From positions 1 through 64,000 of the forward strand of contig JBMNTP010000005.1 of the NCBI GenBank assembly GCA_050945795.1: a stretch of 64,000 bases of DNA, written 5' to 3'. The stretch is from JBMNTP01 sp050945795. Its GTDB lineage: Bacteria; Bacillota; Clostridia; Christensenellales; MGBC116941. The notes beneath the pieces are model-generated. The model saw only the letters and a program-made list of their open reading frames with translations. It was not told the origin of the DNA and searched no databases. The position numbers and the translations under genes are program-made. This document shows, piece after piece, positions 26,534 to 35,648 of the stretch (position 1 is its first letter; every line of letters starts with the position of its first letter).

Positions 26534-27193
26534 TTATATTATCCTCTCTTTTTTATGCATACCTGTTACAGCGAATATAACCCATTCGGCGATATTTTCG
26601 GCATGGTCGCCTATGCGCTCTAGATACTTGGCTATCATGAGAAAATCAATAATCTGATCCTTATTTGCTTCGCCATTGGCGGCAAGGTCTATAAGCTCAT
26701 TTTTTATAACTCCGAACAGGTCGTCCACCTCATCATCCATGGCTATAACTTTCTTTGCCATCTCAACGTCCTGGTACACATACGCGTCAATGCCGCGCTT
26801 TACCATAGTTGTAGCTATATCAGCCATCATCATTATATGCTCCGGCTCTTTTATATACTGCTGCTCTATAAAGCGCAGCAGTATCTCGGCTATATCCGCC
26901 GCCTGGTCGCATATGCGCTCTATATCCGTTATCATCTTTAGCGCCGTTGAAATAACGCGCAAATCGCGCGCAACCGGCTGTTGGTGCAGCAGCAGCTTAA
27001 GGCAGCGGCTTTCGATCCGCCTTTCCATAGCGTCAACCACCTCATCGCCTTCTATAACCTCTACCGCCGCGACCTTATCCTTTTCCCTAAGCGCGAGCAT
27101 AACCTTTTCTATAGCCTCTTCGGCCATGTTACCCATCTGTATTAAATCATCGTTGAGCTGATTAAGCTCTCTGTCAAAAACGTTTCTTGTCAT
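26534..27193 (-). CDS. phoU: Phosphate signalling complex protein PhoU
   Basis: Two-repeat helical protein of 219 residues that links the Pst transporter to PhoR and restrains signalling when phosphate is plentiful. Each repeat has the E/DxxxD metal motif region: GDEVVDAMERRIE and AMDDEVDDLFGVIKNEL. The ending AKYLERIGDHAENIAEWVIF is the family signature. Start at 27193 is chosen for GAGGAGG upstream; it lies 13 bases after the pstB stop. Confidence 0.95.
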   Translation of the reverse strand: MTRNVFDRELNQLNDDLIQMGNMAEEAIEKVMLALREKDKVAAVEVIEGDEVVDAMERRIESRCLKLLLHQQPVARDLRVISTALKMITDIERICDQAADIAEILLRFIEQQYIKEPEHIMMMADIATTMVKRGIDAYVYQDVEMAKKVIAMDDEVDDLFGVIKNELIDLAANGEANKDQIIDFLMIAKYLERIGDHAENIAEWVIFAVTGMHKKERII

Positions 27194-27206
27194 AGCGGCG
27201 TCCTCC

Positions 27207-27962
27207 TCAACCAAATCTGCCAGTAATATAATCCTCGGTGCGCCTGTCTTTAGGCAAGGAAAAGATTTCCTCCGTTAATGAATATTCTATAACTTCTCCA
27301 TGCAAAAAGAAAGCCGTCATCTCCGAAATCCTTGCCGCCTGCTGCATATTGTGCGTTACTATAATGATAGCATACTTCTCTTTAAGCTCGGATATCAAAT
27401 CTTCTATCTTCATAGTTGATATAGGGTCAAGCGCGCTTGTAGGCTCATCCATAAGCAGTATTTCCGGCTCAACCGCCAACGCCCTAGCTATGCACACCCT
27501 CTGCTGTTGTCCGCCCGAAAGCGACAGCGCGTTCTTTTTGAGACGATCCTTAACCTCATCCCATATTGCCGCCGCTTTTAGGCTTTTTTCAACTATATCG
27601 TCAAGCTGGCTCTTCTTGGTTATGCCGTGCGTCTTAGGCCCGTATGCTATGTTCTCATAAATGCTCATAGGAAACGGATTAGGCTTTTGGAACACCATGC
27701 CTATCTTTTTGCGCAACAGCGACACATCCATCTGCGGATTATATATGTCCTGCCCGTCAAAAAGCACTTCGCCGGTTATTTTAACCCCGCTTATAAGATC
27801 GTTCATGCGATTAAGCGTTTTTAAAAGAGTTGTTTTTCCGCAGCCCGACGGTCCTATAAAAGCACTGACTTTTTTATCATAAAGCTCCAAGCTTACATTT
27901 TTAAGCGCCTGATGCTCGCTGTAAAACAAATCAAGGTTTTTAATATCTATTCTCGTTTTCAT
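27207..27962 (-). CDS. pstB: Phosphate ABC transporter ATPase PstB
   Basis: ATPase of the high-affinity phosphate importer, 251 residues, normal length. Walker A GPSGCGKTT near residue 36, signature LSGGQQQRVCIARA, Walker B ILLMDEPTSALDP and VTHNMQQAARISE are all present, and KTLNRMNDL is characteristic of PstB. It starts 2 bases after the pstA stop. Confidence 0.97.
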   Translation of the reverse strand: MKTRIDIKNLDLFYSEHQALKNVSLELYDKKVSAFIGPSGCGKTTLLKTLNRMNDLISGVKITGEVLFDGQDIYNPQMDVSLLRKKIGMVFQKPNPFPMSIYENIAYGPKTHGITKKSQLDDIVEKSLKAAAIWDEVKDRLKKNALSLSGGQQQRVCIARALAVEPEILLMDEPTSALDPISTMKIEDLISELKEKYAIIIVTHNMQQAARISEMTAFFLHGEVIEYSLTEEIFSLPKDRRTEDYITGRFG

Positions 27963-27964
27963 TA

Positions 27965-28789
27965 TTATGATCCACCCCTGTTAAATCTTCTTACCATAAA
28001 ATTGGTAAGCGCATTAATGCCAAGTATAACAACAATTATAACGCAGGCCGTAGCGTAGGCCTCGGAAAAGTCAATGCCCTCTTTAGCCAAAAGGTACATA
28101 TGCACCGACAGCGTCCTGCCCGATTGCATCACCGTCTGCGGTATCCTCGCAACAGTGCCCGCCGTAAGCATTATAGCCGCCGTCTCCCCTACTATGCGCC
28201 CTATGCTTAGTATTATAGCGGTTATTATGCCGGGCGCAGCGCTTGGTAGTATAATTCTAAAAACCGTTCTTAGCTTGCCGGCGCCAAGTCCAAAGCTGCC
28301 CTCACGATAAGCGTCGGGAACAGCTTTTAGCGCCTCCTCCGTTGAGCGTATTATCGTTGGCAATACCATTATAGATACCGTTACCGCTCCGGCAAGAAGA
28401 CTCCACGACCATTTAAGCGCCGTTACAAAAAACAGCATTCCAAACAGTCCGAATATTATAGACGGTATGCCGGAAAGCGACTCGGCTGCAAGCCTTATTA
28501 AGTATACCAGTCTGCTGCCGCGCTTGGCGTATTCTGTAAGATATATAGCCGTAAACACGCCTATCGGCACGGCTATTGCCAGCGCTATGCCTATCATATA
28601 AACGGTTGTTACTATCATAGGGAATATGCCGCCGCCCGATTGATAATCAGAGGTAAGAAACTCCCAGCTAACGCCGCTTATGCCGTTTATAATAATATGT
28701 AAAACTATATAAGCGAGCACGCCTACCGTTATCGCCGCACAGATGTATACCAGCGCTTTAAGTATTATAAGTCCGGGTTTTCTCATCAA
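27965..28789 (-). CDS. pstA: Phosphate ABC transporter permease PstA
   Basis: Membrane subunit, 274 residues with six membrane segments. Typical PstA features: GGIFPMIVTTVYMIGIAL, SLSGIPSIIFGLFG and the EAA-type loop AYREGSFGLGAGKLRTVFRIILP. Its ATG overlaps the pstC stop by 4 bases. Confidence 0.96.
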   Translation of the reverse strand: MMRKPGLIILKALVYICAAITVGVLAYIVLHIIINGISGVSWEFLTSDYQSGGGIFPMIVTTVYMIGIALAIAVPIGVFTAIYLTEYAKRGSRLVYLIRLAAESLSGIPSIIFGLFGMLFFVTALKWSWSLLAGAVTVSIMVLPTIIRSTEEALKAVPDAYREGSFGLGAGKLRTVFRIILPSAAPGIITAIILSIGRIVGETAAIMLTAGTVARIPQTVMQSGRTLSVHMYLLAKEGIDFSEAYATACVIIVVILGINALTNFMVRRFNRGGS

Positions 28790-29646
28790 TGCGTACCTGC
28801 CTTTCGCTTTACTATATTAAGCAGCACGTTTAGAAGTATTATAAACAAAAACAGTATAACGCCTATCCCAAACAGCGCTTCTTGATGCAATCCCGCCGCG
28901 TATGACATCTCCATAGCTATACCCGCCGTCATGGTTCTGATGCTGTCGGTAAGCGCCTGCGGTATAAGCGTTGTGTTACCGGCTACAAGTATAACCGCCA
29001 TTGTTTCGCCTATAGCTCGTCCTATTCCAAGGATCACCGCCGTTATAACACCCGAACGCGCCGCCGGCAGAGTAAGCCTAAAAACCGCACCTGTATGTTC
29101 TTCTCCAAGCGCCAGACCGCCCTCATAATATGCGCGCGGCACCGCTCTTAAAGACGTTTCGCTTATGCTTATTATAGTAGGCAGCACCATTATGGCGAGT
29201 ATAATTATAGCGGCAAGCAGGCTGTTGCCCGCCCCGCCGAAGTTGTTGCGTATAAAAGGCACTATTACTACCAGCCCAAAAAACCCGTACAGCACCGATG
29301 GTATTCCAGCTAAAAGTTGTACTGCCGGCTTAACTATCTTATACAGCCATGGCGGGCAAAACTCGGCTAGGAAAACCGCCGTAAATATGCCTACCGGCAC
29401 GCCTAAAATAATCGCTCCTAATGTGGCGTAAAGGCTGCCGGTAACCATAGAGAGTATGCCGAATGTTTCGCTTCTCGGGCTCCATTTCTCGCCGAATATG
29501 AAGTTTCCGGGGCCTTCGCTAATTATAATAGGAACGCCTCTGTAGAATATGTAAAAGCATATTATGGCAATCGCCGCCACCGCAAAAAGCGAGCTTACCA
29601 AAAATATATACTTCATGGAATTTTCTTTTATGTCTTTAAGCTTCAT
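28786..29646 (-). CDS. pstC: Phosphate ABC transporter permease PstC
   Basis: Membrane subunit, 286 residues, six membrane segments. FGILSMVTGSLYATLGAIILGVP-like region, LLAGIPSVLYGFFG, and AYYEGGLALGEEHTGAVFRLTLP (coupling loop) mark PstC. It is separated from pstS by an 81-base gap that holds a hairpin, the usual means of making more binding protein than permease. Confidence 0.96.
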   Translation of the reverse strand: MKLKDIKENSMKYIFLVSSLFAVAAIAIICFYIFYRGVPIIISEGPGNFIFGEKWSPRSETFGILSMVTGSLYATLGAIILGVPVGIFTAVFLAEFCPPWLYKIVKPAVQLLAGIPSVLYGFFGLVVIVPFIRNNFGGAGNSLLAAIIILAIMVLPTIISISETSLRAVPRAYYEGGLALGEEHTGAVFRLTLPAARSGVITAVILGIGRAIGETMAVILVAGNTTLIPQALTDSIRTMTAGIAMEMSYAAGLHQEALFGIGVILFLFIILLNVLLNIVKRKAGTH

Positions 29647-29665
29647 ATGCTTATCCTCTCAGCAA

Positions 29666-29700
29666 CGGCGCAGGCCCCCTTTAAAAAAGGAGGCGCGCCG
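29666..29700 (-). promoter_or_regulatory. Hairpin between pstS and pstC
   Basis: CGGCGC at 29666-29671 pairs with GCGCCG at 29695-29700, with an inner CCTTT/AAAGG stem. With no strong T-run on the minus strand it is probably a message-stabilising or partial attenuation hairpin after pstS. Confidence 0.5.
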
Positions 29701-29727
29701 GTTGTATATATGTGTGTTGCTGCTGGC

Positions 29728-30660
29728 TTAGTTAACTTTTATATAACTCTTGCTCTCTACTACTTCTTGAGCTTCCTCGCTAAGTATGTAGTCAAGGAAC
29801 ACTTTAGCAAGACCCTCCGGCTCTCCGTTTGTTACCGCAAGGAACGGCCTCATAACTTTATAACTCTTGTCAAGCACGTTCTCAACAGTCGCTTCGGCTC
29901 CGTCTACCTTAAGCGCTTTTATGGTGTCGTCCGCTACTCCGAGCGATATATATCCTATGGCGTTGGGGTTTCCAGCTACCGCCGCCTTAACGCTGCCGGT
30001 GCCTTCCTGTATAAGCGCCCTTTCGCTCACAAGCGTCTCTTCAACTTCTTTGCCATCCTTTTCTATCTTGCCAACAAGACCGAGTAGCTCTTCAAATGCC
30101 GCCCTTGTTCCTGATCCCTCTTCACGGGATATAACGGTTATATCCGCATCGTCGCCGCCAACATCTTTCCAGTTAGTTATCTCGCCCTTGAAGATTTTCT
30201 GAATCTGCTCAGAAGTAAGCTCGGAAACTTTGCTGTCATTGTTTACAATTATCGCTATTCCATCAAGCGCTATCTCCGTCGGCACCACGCCTTGAGCCAC
30301 TTCTTCATCTTTAAGATCCCTTGACGACATTCCGATATCCGCCGTTCCATCAAGCGCCGCCTTAATCCCTGCCGACGAGCCAACCTGCTGTATCTCTATA
30401 ACGAGGTCCGGGTTTGTCTCGTTGTACTTGGCTACAATCGCTTCCATAACCGGGCCTACCGACGTTGAGCCTACTACCGATATTGTGCCGCTCGGCATAT
30501 CCGAGTTTTCGCCGCCGTCGGACGATTCGGCGCCCTGGGTGGGCTGTGTCGCGGGAGCTGTTGTTTCGGGCGACTGTGCCGGTGCCGCAGTATTATTGCA
30601 TGCCGATAAGGCCAGCGCCGCAATAAGTACAAATAATATTGTAATAATTCTTTTCTTCAT
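29728..30660 (-). CDS. pstS: Phosphate-binding lipoprotein PstS
   Basis: Extracellular phosphate receptor, 310 residues. Lipobox LALSA-C gives Cys21, followed by a Pro/Thr/Ser-rich linker to about residue 52. The fold shows ISVVGSTSVGPVMEAI (phosphate-binding Ser/Thr loop), IGMSSRDLKDEE, ISREEGSGTRAAFEEL (Arg and Ser-Gly-Thr ligands) and AIGYISLG. GGAGAAAAAAG precedes the ATG. First gene of the unit pstSCAB-phoUPR and directly behind the Pho box. Confidence 0.96.
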   Translation of the reverse strand: MKKRIITILFVLIAALALSACNNTAAPAQSPETTAPATQPTQGAESSDGGENSDMPSGTISVVGSTSVGPVMEAIVAKYNETNPDLVIEIQQVGSSAGIKAALDGTADIGMSSRDLKDEEVAQGVVPTEIALDGIAIIVNNDSKVSELTSEQIQKIFKGEITNWKDVGGDDADITVISREEGSGTRAAFEELLGLVGKIEKDGKEVEETLVSERALIQEGTGSVKAAVAGNPNAIGYISLGVADDTIKALKVDGAEATVENVLDKSYKVMRPFLAVTNGEPEGLAKVFLDYILSEEAQEVVESKSYIKVN

Positions 30661-30717
30661 CTTTTTTCTCCTTAATTCTCTCTCTTTCTCACTACACTTA
30701 AAAATATATCAGCTAAC

Positions 30718-30756
30718 TGTAAAGTATAAATGTGCGCAATGTAAAGAGTTTGTAAA
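30718..30756 (-). promoter_or_regulatory. Pho box upstream of pstS
   Basis: Read on the minus strand, TTTACA occurs at 30756-30751, 30745-30740 and 30723-30718, with the degenerate CACATT-like unit AATGTG (plus-strand reading) at 30729-30734. All four are exactly 11 bases apart, as in PhoP binding sites. A TATATT -10 follows about 10 bases downstream on the minus strand. Confidence 0.75.
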
Positions 30757-30828
30757 ATATATATATTGTTACAACATACAACTATTTTCTTTTCATCCAT
30801 ATTATTTATCAGCGCCGCTATTATATGC

Positions 30829-30863
30829 AAAAACTGCCGAAAAGCATTTAAGCTCTCCGGCAG
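30829..30863 (-). terminator. Terminator of the glycolytic operon
   Basis: On the minus strand CTGCCG pairs with CGGCAG (30858-30863 with 30834-30839), with an inner AGC/GCT stem, and is followed by TTTTTG. It lies 20 bases after the gpmI stop and isolates it from the Pho box. Confidence 0.8.
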
Positions 30864-30883
30864 TCGCAATACGTTGCTAAATT

Positions 30884-32434
30884 TTATGTTCTTTCTATAA
30901 TGCTTTTACCCGTCATTTCCTCCGGCTTCTTTATGCCGAGCATGTCAAAGAAAGTCGGTACTACATCGGCAAGGCATCCGTCCTCCCTTAACTTATATGA
31001 AGGAGCTGGCTCGCCGCATATTATAAAGGGTACGGGGTTAAGCGAATGCGCGGTAACTGGCGCTCCATCCGGCGTAAGCATGCAGTCGGCGTTGCCGTGA
31101 TCAGCGGTTATTATAGCCCTGCCGCCCGACGCCATAACTGCGTCAAGCACCTTGCCAAGGCATTTATCCACCGCCTCAACCGCCTTTATCGCCGCCTTGA
31201 ACACGCCGGTATGCCCCACCATGTCGGCATTGGCAAAGTTAAGCACCATCAAATCGTATTTGCCTGATTTTACGCGCTTAACCGCCTCGTCGGCTACCTC
31301 AAACGCGCTCATCTCAGGCTGAAAGTCATACGTCGCTACTTTAGGCGACGGTATAAGCGCCCTATCCTCATTTTCGTTTGGAGTTTCTACTCCGCCGTTA
31401 AAAAAGAATGTCACATGCGCGTATTTTTCCGTTTCGGCAATTCTAAGCTGCGTCATGCCAAGGCTGCTTACATACTCGCCAAAAGTGTTTTTAAGCGACT
31501 GCGGCTTATACGCCACGCTTATATTCTCATACTTCTCAAACGTCTTATCGTATTGCGTCATGCATACAAAATTAACTTTGCCGTCCACGCCGTCGACCCT
31601 TGGAAACTCGACAAAATCATCAGCCGCCAGCGCCCGTGTTATCTGCCGCGCTCGATCGGGCCGGAAGTTGAAAAACACAATGCTATCTCCCTCTTTAACT
31701 AAAGGCGGCGGATTTTCCTTTTTCCCGCATATCACCGGCTTAACAAACTCATCCGTCTCGCCCGATGCGTATCCTCGCTCCACCATAGCCGCGGCATCAA
31801 GCGTGTATCTGCCCTCGCCGTTTATCATGGCGTCATAAGCTATTTTTACCCGCTCCCACCGATTATCCCTGTCCATGGCATAGTAGCGACCCATGACGGT
31901 GGCTATCCTGCCGTATGACAAGCCTCTCATATACTCCTCAAGCTCGCCTATATAACACGACCCGCTTGTTGGCGGCACATCTCGACCATCCAAAAAGCAA
32001 TGGACAGCCGTATCTCTAACGCCGCGCTCCTTCGCCATTTCAAGCAGCGCGAAAACATGCTCTATATGGCTATGCACACCTCCATCGGACAACAGGCCCA
32101 TAAGATGCAGAGTACCTCTTTTAGCGCACTTATCCATAGCCTTTATAAGTTCTTCATTATTGAAAAACTCCTTGTCTTTTATGGATTTTGTTATGCGCGT
32201 CAGCTCCTGATATACTATGCGACCCGCTCCCATATTAAGATGCCCTACCTCGCTGTTTCCCATCTGCCCTTCCGGCAGTCCGACAAAAAGGCCGCTGGCG
32301 TTTATAGAGGTATGCGGAAAACTAGCTTTTAGCCTATCCATTATAGGGGTGTTTGCTGCGGCTATCGCTGAAACTCTTTTATCTTCGGAAACGCCGTAGC
32401 CATCTAAAATTATCAATGCGTCGGTTTTAGACAT
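30884..32434 (-). CDS. gpmI: 2,3-bisphosphoglycerate-independent phosphoglycerate mutase
   Basis: Glycolytic enzyme converting 3- to 2-phosphoglycerate with two manganese ions. At 516 residues it is full length. ALIILDGYG at the start and QMGNSEVGHLNMGAG near residue 60 hold the metal Asp and the Ser nucleophile; DGRDVPPTS, FRPDRARQ and ITADHGNAD near 440 give the remaining substrate and metal ligands. AGGAGG precedes the ATG, 8 bases after the tpiA stop. Last gene of cggR-pgk-tpiA-gpmI. Confidence 0.97.
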   Translation of the reverse strand: MSKTDALIILDGYGVSEDKRVSAIAAANTPIMDRLKASFPHTSINASGLFVGLPEGQMGNSEVGHLNMGAGRIVYQELTRITKSIKDKEFFNNEELIKAMDKCAKRGTLHLMGLLSDGGVHSHIEHVFALLEMAKERGVRDTAVHCFLDGRDVPPTSGSCYIGELEEYMRGLSYGRIATVMGRYYAMDRDNRWERVKIAYDAMINGEGRYTLDAAAMVERGYASGETDEFVKPVICGKKENPPPLVKEGDSIVFFNFRPDRARQITRALAADDFVEFPRVDGVDGKVNFVCMTQYDKTFEKYENISVAYKPQSLKNTFGEYVSSLGMTQLRIAETEKYAHVTFFFNGGVETPNENEDRALIPSPKVATYDFQPEMSAFEVADEAVKRVKSGKYDLMVLNFANADMVGHTGVFKAAIKAVEAVDKCLGKVLDAVMASGGRAIITADHGNADCMLTPDGAPVTAHSLNPVPFIICGEPAPSYKLREDGCLADVVPTFFDMLGIKKPEEMTGKSIIERT

Positions 32435-32442
32435 TTCGCCTC

Positions 32443-33195
32443 CTATTCGCCGAAATTAACTACCTTTGAAAAATCCTCGGCTTTAAGACTAGCACCGCCT
32501 ATAAGCCCTCCGTCAATTTCCGGCATTGCCATCAGCTCTGATGCGTTTTTAGCGTTCATGCTGCCGCCATACTGTATGCGTATTTTACTCGCTGTATCTA
32601 AGCCGTATATGTCTGAAAGCTCGGCGCGAATCCAGCCTATAACCTCATTAGCGTCGGCGGATGTCGCGGTTTTGCCGGTGCCTATCGCCCATATTGGCTC
32701 ATAAGCCACAACTATACCGGCAGCCGCGTCAGCCTCAATAGATGCAAAAGCTGCCCGCACCTGCGACCGTACAAGCTTTTCTGTAATACCTTCCTCACGC
32801 TGCACAAGCGACTCTCCAACGCACACAATAGGCTTTAGCCCGTGTGCCAGCGCCGACAGCACCTTTTTATTAACGGTTTCGTCTGTTTCTGTGAAATACT
32901 GTCTTCTCTCGCTGTGGCCTATTATAACGTATTCAACGCCCAGCTCTTTAAGCATAACCGGTGATACCTCGCCTGTAAAAGCGCCCTTTTCCTCCCAATG
33001 CATATTCTGCGCGCCAAGTTTTATAGTGCTGAGCGAAATTGCCTCGGCGGCTGCTATAAGCGCCGTAAAAGGCGGGCATATAACAACATCGCATTCCGCA
33101 TCTTTTACCAGCGGCTTAAGGCCTTCTATAAGAGCTTTCGCCTCGGCGTTTGTCATGTTCATTTTCCAGTTTCCCGCTATAATTGGTTTTCTCAT
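32443..33195 (-). CDS. tpiA: Triosephosphate isomerase
   Basis: Interconverts dihydroxyacetone phosphate and glyceraldehyde 3-phosphate. Catalytic residues are visible: AGNWKMN (Lys near 11), IIGHSERR (His near 95) and VAYEPIWAIGTGKTA (Glu near 165 with the mobile loop), then IQYGGSM and GGLIGGASL for phosphate binding. Start 33195 is taken for GGAGGG upstream; length 250 residues. Confidence 0.97.
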   Translation of the reverse strand: MRKPIIAGNWKMNMTNAEAKALIEGLKPLVKDAECDVVICPPFTALIAAAEAISLSTIKLGAQNMHWEEKGAFTGEVSPVMLKELGVEYVIIGHSERRQYFTETDETVNKKVLSALAHGLKPIVCVGESLVQREEGITEKLVRSQVRAAFASIEADAAAGIVVAYEPIWAIGTGKTATSADANEVIGWIRAELSDIYGLDTASKIRIQYGGSMNAKNASELMAMPEIDGGLIGGASLKAEDFSKVVNFGE

Positions 33196-33257
33196 ACTTC
33201 CCTCCACAAAGATATTCTCCCTTAATATAGCGCCGGCAAAGACGCCGGCATTAAAAT

Positions 33258-34442
33258 TTACTTGTCGTTAATAGCCGCTACTCCGGGCAGCACCAGTCCT
33301 TCCATATACTCAAGCGACGCTCCGCCGCCCGTTGATATGTGTGTCATTTTATCGGCGTATCCAAGCTGTTTAACAGCCGCCGCCGAATCTCCGCCGCCTA
33401 TTATAGTTATGCCCTCACACTTCGCCATAGCCTCTGCAACCGCCCTTGTACCCTCAGCAAAAGCCGGCATTTCAAAAACGCCCATCGGCCCATTCCATAT
33501 CGCGGTAGCAGCGCCGGTTATAGCATTTGAAAATTCTTTTACCGTCTCCGGCCCTATATCCATGCCCAACCAGCCGTCGGGTATGGCATTTGCAGCAACA
33601 GTTTGAACAGCAGCGTCCGCTTTAAAAGCATCGCCTACTACAACATCTATCGGCAGCAGCATTTTAACGCCTTTGCTCTTCGCCTTTTCAATAAGCTCGG
33701 CCGCAAGCCCTACCCGCTCAGCGTCAAGCAGCGAATTGCCTATCGAATACCCCATCGCCTTAAGGAAGGTAAACGCCATGCCGCCGCCTATTATAAGCGC
33801 GTCTACTTTTTCAAGCAGATTATTTATTACTCCTATCTTGTCAGAAACCTTCGCCCCTCCAAGTATAGCTACAAACGGACGCGCCGGATTTTCAAGCGCT
33901 CCGCCTATTATATCAAGCTCTCGGCCTATAAGATATCCCGCAACCGCCGGAAGATATGCAGCTACTCCCGCTGTACTGGCATGGGCGCGATGCGCGGTGC
34001 CAAAAGCATCGTTTACATATATATCAGCGTATGACGCTAACGCCCTTGAAAAGCCTTCTTCGTTCTTTTGCTCCTCTTTATGGAACCTAAGGTTTTCAAG
34101 CAGCACAATTTCTCCGTCATTTATCCCTGAAACCGCTTCTTTAGCGGCAGGACCTATTATATCCTTAGCAAAAACAACATCTTTGCCGATAAGCTCGCTT
34201 AAGCGTGTCGCCACCGGCGCAAGAGTGTATTTCATATTGAATTCGCCCTTTGGCCTGCCAAGGTGGGAGCAAAGTATAACCCGCGCGCCGTTTTTAGTTA
34301 AGTAGTTTATAGTCGGCAGCGCCGCCTTTATGCGCGTATCATCTGTTATTACGCCGTCTTCATTTATAGGCACATTAAAATCGACCCTTACCAGCACCTT
34401 TTTGCCCTTTACATTAACATCCTCAATAGTCTTTTTAGCCAT
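33258..34442 (-). CDS. pgk: Phosphoglycerate kinase
   Basis: Makes ATP from 1,3-bisphosphoglycerate. The 394-residue protein shows VLVRVDFNVPIN near 17-28, LCSHLGRPKG near 58, FGTAHRAHAST, GGAKVSDKIGV near 200 and the C-terminal GGGDSAAAVKQLG nucleotide loop. Start at 34442 is chosen for AGGGAGAAG upstream. It follows cggR by 49 bases. Confidence 0.97.
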   Translation of the reverse strand: MAKKTIEDVNVKGKKVLVRVDFNVPINEDGVITDDTRIKAALPTINYLTKNGARVILCSHLGRPKGEFNMKYTLAPVATRLSELIGKDVVFAKDIIGPAAKEAVSGINDGEIVLLENLRFHKEEQKNEEGFSRALASYADIYVNDAFGTAHRAHASTAGVAAYLPAVAGYLIGRELDIIGGALENPARPFVAILGGAKVSDKIGVINNLLEKVDALIIGGGMAFTFLKAMGYSIGNSLLDAERVGLAAELIEKAKSKGVKMLLPIDVVVGDAFKADAAVQTVAANAIPDGWLGMDIGPETVKEFSNAITGAATAIWNGPMGVFEMPAFAEGTRAVAEAMAKCEGITIIGGGDSAAAVKQLGYADKMTHISTGGGASLEYMEGLVLPGVAAINDK

Positions 34443-34491
34443 ATTCTTCTCTCCCTCAAATAAAGTAATATGCAAGCCTTAATCCGGATTT

Positions 34492-35523
34492 CTAAGGCAT
34501 CTGCGGTATTATCTCAAGTATGCGCTCTGCCGCGCCTTCATCCATAACTATTATGCTATTATCATGCAACCTCGATACAGCTATAATGGCTTCGGCCTTC
34601 TTAGCGCCCCCAGCCACCCCGATTTTTACAGGTATCCTTGAAAGCTCGTCCAGCTCCGGCCACAGGCTTGAAGCGTTGAAAAGCACTTTCCCGCTTTGGT
34701 CAAAGTAGCTGCCAAACGCCTCGGCAACAGCGCCGTCTTTTATTATCTGCTCTTTTTTGCCCGGCGGCATACTGCGCTGAAGTATCATATCCTGCGCACG
34801 GCCTATGCCGTATATAAGCACATCCGCCCGCCTCAGCTTTTCAAGTGCCGAACTTATCTCCGGGTCCTTGCTAAGCTTTAGCAATGTATCGTGATCAACG
34901 CTGTCTGGCAGGCTAAGCATCCTGTACTTACAGCCAATATGCTTTGCCATTATAGAGGCAACGGTTGTCGCCTGAATTTCAAGTTCGCGCCCTAGCGAGC
35001 CGCGCGCCGGCACAACAAGCGCCTCCGGCACATGGCTTACCGCCTCCATCTCATCGGCTATAGCCGCCAGCGTTGTGCCGCCGGTAACGGCGATAATGCT
35101 ATCGCTCTCTATATATTCCCTTAAAAGCTTTGCCGCCGCCCTCGCGAGCGCGCGAAATGCCGCCGGCTCCTGCTCTGTATCCCCCGGCACCAATATTACC
35201 TTCGGTACGCCCAGCGCCAGCTCTAACTTCCTCGCCGTCTCACTAAGGCCAAAAATACTGTCAAACTGCCCTTCAATCTTTTCGAGCAACTCAACCCCTG
35301 CCTTAGTAACCCACATCCCGCCGGCCTCAACCCTTATAAAATCCGCCTCTTTAAGAAACTGGCTTTCTGTTCTGACCTGCCTCTCCGGCCATTTAAGCGC
35401 AGCGGATAACATCCTTCTGCCTGCCGGCTGCATCACATATATACTTCTAAGCAGAGTATGCCTTTTTCGGGACAGCTCCAGATATTCAGGGGCCAGCTGC
35501 TTTATAATTCCTACTACATTCAT
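34492..35523 (-). CDS. cggR: Central glycolytic genes regulator CggR (SorC family)
   Basis: Repressor of 343 residues that is released from DNA by fructose-1,6-bisphosphate in Bacillus. N-terminal winged helix (about 1-85, RMLSAALKWPERQVRTESQFLKEADFI) and a sugar-binding domain with VTGGTTLAAIADEM, VPARGSLGRELEIQA and a late IGVAGGAKKAEAI region, the phosphosugar pocket. An ATG at 35523 with GGAGG 7 bases upstream is preferred to the GTG six bases earlier. It heads pgk-tpiA-gpmI; gap and eno are absent from the cluster. Confidence 0.93.
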   Translation of the reverse strand: MNVVGIIKQLAPEYLELSRKRHTLLRSIYVMQPAGRRMLSAALKWPERQVRTESQFLKEADFIRVEAGGMWVTKAGVELLEKIEGQFDSIFGLSETARKLELALGVPKVILVPGDTEQEPAAFRALARAAAKLLREYIESDSIIAVTGGTTLAAIADEMEAVSHVPEALVVPARGSLGRELEIQATTVASIMAKHIGCKYRMLSLPDSVDHDTLLKLSKDPEISSALEKLRRADVLIYGIGRAQDMILQRSMPPGKKEQIIKDGAVAEAFGSYFDQSGKVLFNASSLWPELDELSRIPVKIGVAGGAKKAEAIIAVSRLHDNSIIVMDEGAAERILEIIPQMP

Positions 35524-35546
35524 TCTCACCCTCCGGGCTGGTTATA

Positions 35547-35606
35547 GTCCCATCATCAAATAATTTGTCCCGCTTGTATTTTATAATACCAACATGCTTT
35601 TTGCAA
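35547..35606 (-). promoter_or_regulatory. cggR promoter and CggR operator
   Basis: Read on the minus strand: TTGCAA (35606-35601), 17 bases, TAAAAT (35583-35578), then CGGGAC (35572-35567) and TGGGAC (35552-35547). The two GGGAC half-sites are exactly 20 bases apart, the period of the Bacillus CggR operator, and begin at the expected transcription start. The second arms (TGTC) are poorly kept. Confidence 0.7.
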
Positions 35607-35648
35607 TATCATTGTACCACCCTATAGGCACAATAGTGGCATAAACAA

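Noticed and set aside
33673..34305. A 210-codon open frame on the plus strand over pgk
   Set aside because: Antisense shadow of a conserved glycolytic gene, with no start signals.
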